Assembly: GCA_946886805.1 (NCBI GenBank) | Contig: CAMPJM010000156.1 | Coordinates: 1-8,418 of the forward strand | Origin: an uncultured Flammeovirgaceae bacterium | Lineage (GTDB): Bacteria; Bacteroidota; Bacteroidia; Cytophagales; Cyclobacteriaceae | Length of the DNA: 8,418 nucleotides | Direction of reading: 5' to 3' | Shown here: positions 6,815 to 8,418 of the stretch, one piece after another | Numbering within the stretch: the first letter of the stretch is position 1 | Layout of the letters: each line of letters starts with the position of its first letter | Translations under genes and position numbers: made by a program | The notes under the pieces: generated by a model | The model's input: the letters and a program-made list of their open reading frames with translations, nothing else | What the model was told of the DNA's origin: nothing | Databases searched by the model: none

Positions 6815-7651
6815 ATGACAGAAAAAAAAGACAACAGCCTCCGAACCGCCTTTTTCCTGAACCTTACTTTTACTGTTCTTGAAGTAATTGGTGGCCTGAT
6901 TTCTGGTAGTATTGCCATTTTGGCTGATTCTCTCCATGATTTTGCCGATAGCCTTTCATTGGGAGCAGGCTGGTATTTCGAGAATAAATCAAAAAAAGGA
7001 AGTAATGACAAATACTCTTACGGTTATGCCCGTTTTTCTTTATTGGGCGCCATGATAAACGCCGTGACTTTATTGTTGGGGTCTATCTATATAGTTTATG
7101 CATCTATAGATAGAATTATAAATCCGGAAATGCCGGATGCATATTGGATGCTTGGTATCTCCATTCTCGGCATTTCCCTTAATGGGATAGGCGTTTGGAA
7201 ATTAAAATCCGGGAAATCCATGAACAAACAGGTAATGATGATTCACCTTTTAGAAGATGCCTTGGGTTGGGTTGCTGTTCTTATCGGAAGTGTTGTTCTT
7301 TTGTTCTACAATATCCCTGTTTTAGACCCTATACTTGCCATAGTTATAAACCTGACCGTACTTATATTTGCTATAAGTAAGTTGATAAGGGCATTGAAGA
7401 TAATGCTCCAAAAAGTCCCTTCAAACATAAACATACCTGAACTTAGACAAAAGATCCTTTGCCTGGACAAAGTAAAAGAGGTTTCGCATCTGCACGTGTG
7501 GTCACTTACGGAAGAAAAAATGGTAGTAACGGTACATGTTCAGGTTTCAGATGTTCGGTCTTTGAAAGAGGCAGGAGCAATAAAAAGTCAGATACGAAAC
7601 ATTTTCAATGATCTGGATACCGAGCACATCAGCATTGATTTAAAATATTGA
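6815..7651 (+). CDS. czcD: CDF-family zinc/divalent cation exporter (CzcD/ZitB-like)
   Basis: This 278-residue protein is a cation diffusion facilitator, an inner-membrane antiporter that exports Zn2+ or similar ions from cytoplasm to periplasm. Six membrane segments are visible (near 12-34, 40-56, 75-97, 110-128, 140-164, 168-190). TM2 carries H41-x3-D45 (ADSLHDFADS) and TM5 H144-x3-D148 (HLLEDALGW), the HD-HD site of Zn-type members. The loop after TM2 has the usual KYSYGYARFS signature. The cytoplasmic C-terminal domain (about 195-278) contains VSHLHVWSL and the closing HISIDL strand, as in ferredoxin-like dimerisation domains of the family. There is no His-rich loop between TM4 and TM5. 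The ATG lies four bases after the upstream stop, and its TGA directly abuts the ATG of the regulator gene. The czcD symbol reflects family and context; the substrate is not proven. Confidence 0.92.
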   Translation: MTEKKDNSLRTAFFLNLTFTVLEVIGGLISGSIAILADSLHDFADSLSLGAGWYFENKSKKGSNDKYSYGYARFSLLGAMINAVTLLLGSIYIVYASIDRIINPEMPDAYWMLGISILGISLNGIGVWKLKSGKSMNKQVMMIHLLEDALGWVAVLIGSVVLLFYNIPVLDPILAIVINLTVLIFAISKLIRALKIMLQKVPSNINIPELRQKILCLDKVKEVSHLHVWSLTEEKMVVTVHVQVSDVRSLKEAGAIKSQIRNIFNDLDTEHISIDLKY

Positions 7652-8071
7652 ATGATGATTAAAGATTTTGAAATAAGACTAAATGAGAAAAATATCCGAC
7701 CCACGGCGATGAGGTTGCTGGTTTTAGAAACGTTGGACGGACAAAAAGCGACTATTAGCCTTTCTGACATTGAAAAGTCATTCGAAAAATCAGACCGGAT
7801 TACCCTATACCGTACCATGAAAACTTTTAAGGAAAATGGGCTGGTGCACAGCATAGACGATGGTACGGGCACACCCAAATATGCGCTCTGTGAGGAAGGC
7901 TGCAATTGCGAAATGGAGAGAGACCTGCATGTGCACTTTCACTGCAAGGTATGCAATGAGACATTTTGCCTGCCAAAGCATAAAATCCCTGAGATAGAAC
8001 TACCTGAAAAATTCATACCGGAAGAAGCCAATTTAGTCGTAAAAGGCGTTTGTGGGAAATGTGCAAGTTAA
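7652..8071 (+). CDS. Fur-family metal-responsive transcription regulator
   Basis: This is a 139-residue DNA-binding repressor of the Fur/Zur/PerR superfamily. The N-terminal winged helix runs from about 5 to 80: IRPTAMRLLVLETL is the usual R-T-x-x-R helix and RITLYRTMKTFKENGLV the recognition helix and wing. The C-terminal dimerisation and metal domain contains HVHFHCKVCNETFCL and GVCGKC, giving two CxxC pairs (C98/C101 and C134/C137) for a structural zinc, with H93, H95 and H97 as likely regulatory ligands. Extra cysteines at 80, 84, 86 and 106 are notable. Whether it senses Zn, Fe or something else cannot be read from sequence; the exporter next door favours zinc or a related ion. Its ATG follows the CDF stop directly (TGAATG), with a second ATG at 7655. 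Autoregulation of the cluster is likely but unproven, and Fur proteins normally repress uptake genes, so control of efflux would be less usual. Confidence 0.92.
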   Translation: MMIKDFEIRLNEKNIRPTAMRLLVLETLDGQKATISLSDIEKSFEKSDRITLYRTMKTFKENGLVHSIDDGTGTPKYALCEEGCNCEMERDLHVHFHCKVCNETFCLPKHKIPEIELPEKFIPEEANLVVKGVCGKCAS

Positions 8072-8120
8072 AATGTAAATAGATTGAAGGAGAATCAATA
8101 CCGAGTTACATTTACTTTTT
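8071..8120 (+). terminator. Weak terminator-like structure after the Fur-family gene
   Basis: AAATGTAA (8071-8078, overlapping the last base of the stop codon) pairs with TTACATTT (8106-8113). An inner GATT/AATC stem (8082-8085 with 8093-8096) lies inside the loop, and a run of five T follows (8116-8120). The position right after the last gene of the cluster fits a terminator, but the stem is AT-rich and the loop long. Confidence 0.35.
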
Positions 8121-8262
8121 AGTTCTTAAATGCCTTTTAGATAGTTTTACAGGTTCGGTCAAGAGCAGCTAAGGGATCCTTGCGGGCAAGCGCTGTTTAT
8201 ATACTCTTGAGTGGTTCTGGAAAGCTATTACTTTTGACTCTATGAAAGTTCCGATTTAATCC
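8121..8262. other. Non-coding stretch between the Fur-family gene and the last gene
   Basis: I see no supportable gene here. One frame is open from about 8174 to 8257 without a start codon and with a Trp/Phe-rich reading (LEWFWKAITFDSM); it may be a remnant or chance. Two small palindromes occur: CTTG/CAAG around 8179-8190 and ACTC/GAGT at 8203-8212. Confidence 0.4.
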
Positions 8263-8303
8263 GACAGGTTTCAAACTGTCAGACATTTGCTAATTGTCAG
8301 ACA
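8263..8303. promoter_or_regulatory. Cluster of TGTC/GACA palindromes, candidate operator
   Basis: GACAG (8263-8267) and CTGTC (8276-8280) form an inverted repeat. TGTCAGACA, itself palindromic around one base, occurs at 8277-8285 and again at 8295-8303, with centres 18 bp apart; the second extends to an 11-bp palindrome (TTGTCAGACAA, 8294-8304). The cluster ends 27 bases before the next start codon, where an operator would overlap the promoter. The first repeat could also be a hairpin, but no T-run follows. Confidence 0.45.
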
Positions 8304-8330
8304 AATAATAGCAATTACATTTTAGCCTAC

Positions 8331-8418
8331 ATGACTAAATTAGAAAAACTTCAAACCTTAATTATTCTTTCAGCGGTAGTTATCGGATTGTTGCTAGGAC
8401 AAATAAATATAATAAAAA
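8331..8418 (+). CDS. N-terminus of a membrane protein, probably ACR3-type arsenite permease (partial)
   Basis: The frame opens with ATG at 8331 and runs off the right edge after 29 codons. The visible part reads MTKLEKLQTLIILSAVVIGL followed by LLGQINIIK: a short charged start, then one membrane helix ending in GQ. This resembles the first segment of ACR3/bile-acid-symporter arsenite exporters (LEK.QTLIIL...GLLLGQ), which would fit a metal/metalloid resistance region. Twenty-nine residues are too few to be sure; another multi-helix transporter is possible. It is separated from the efflux cluster by about 260 bases with its own candidate operator, so it is probably a separate transcription unit. 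Confidence 0.55.
   Translation, partial: MTKLEKLQTLIILSAVVIGLLLGQINIIK

Noticed and set aside
8160..8220. Possible tRNA or small RNA suggested by GGTTCGGTC and nearby small palindromes
   Set aside because: No cloverleaf can be drawn: there is no acceptor stem, and the arms do not have tRNA spacing.
8174..8257. Start-less open frame after the Fur-family gene with a Trp/Phe-rich reading
   Set aside because: It has no start codon, is only 28 codons long, and matches no family I recognise.
1..8418. CRISPR array, insertion sequence or integrase
   Set aside because: No regularly spaced repeats, no transposase or recombinase frame and no terminal inverted repeats were seen.

Overview
The window reads as a heavy-metal efflux locus from a member of the Bacteroidota, probably a Cytophagales- or Flavobacteriia-like organism. 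The phylum call rests on three things: an RND pump fused to its own TolC-like outer-membrane partner (an arrangement I know from this phylum), AT-rich start regions without clear Shine-Dalgarno sequences, and a TAnnTTTG-type -7 promoter element in the leader. I cannot name the genus from sequence alone.

Layout. Bases 1-265 are non-coding leader: a weak terminator-like hairpin (91-116), a candidate promoter element (128-135), an AT palindrome (216-229), then a possible 23-residue leader ORF (231-302). A small His/Cys-rich predicted exported protein follows (266 or 299 to 697). A nested inverted repeat with a terminator-like hairpin (692-757) separates it from the large czcA-tolC fusion (766-5112). 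Next come the czcB-type lipoprotein adaptor (5124-6335), a strong hairpin (6343-6383), a SpoIIAA-like cytosolic protein (6445-6810), a CDF zinc/cation exporter (6815-7651) and a Fur-family regulator (7652-8071). All are on the + strand; the last three are 4 and 0 bases apart and so probably co-transcribed. Bases 8072-8330 are non-coding, with a terminator-like structure and a cluster of TGTC/GACA palindromes in front of a gene cut by the right edge (8331 onward), whose N-terminus resembles ACR3-type arsenite permeases.

How the genes fit together (inference from families). The CDF protein would move Zn2+ or similar divalent ions from cytoplasm to periplasm. The CzcA pump, CzcB adaptor and fused TolC-like domain would then expel them across the outer membrane. 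The TM4 motif of the pump, with D400, D406 and E413, is the Zn/Co/Cd/Ni type rather than the Cu/Ag type. The Fur-like protein at the end of the cluster is the obvious candidate regulator. The small His/Cys-rich protein may bind metal in the envelope. The SpoIIAA-like protein has no evident metal role.

The main oddities are the pump/outer-membrane fusion with what looks like an intact internal signal peptide and cleavage site, the nested inverted repeat between the first gene and the pump, the leader ORF whose stop overlaps the next start as ATGA, and the palindrome cluster in front of the last gene. The core transport genes are of known types. I do not see a clearly new enzymatic or defence system here.
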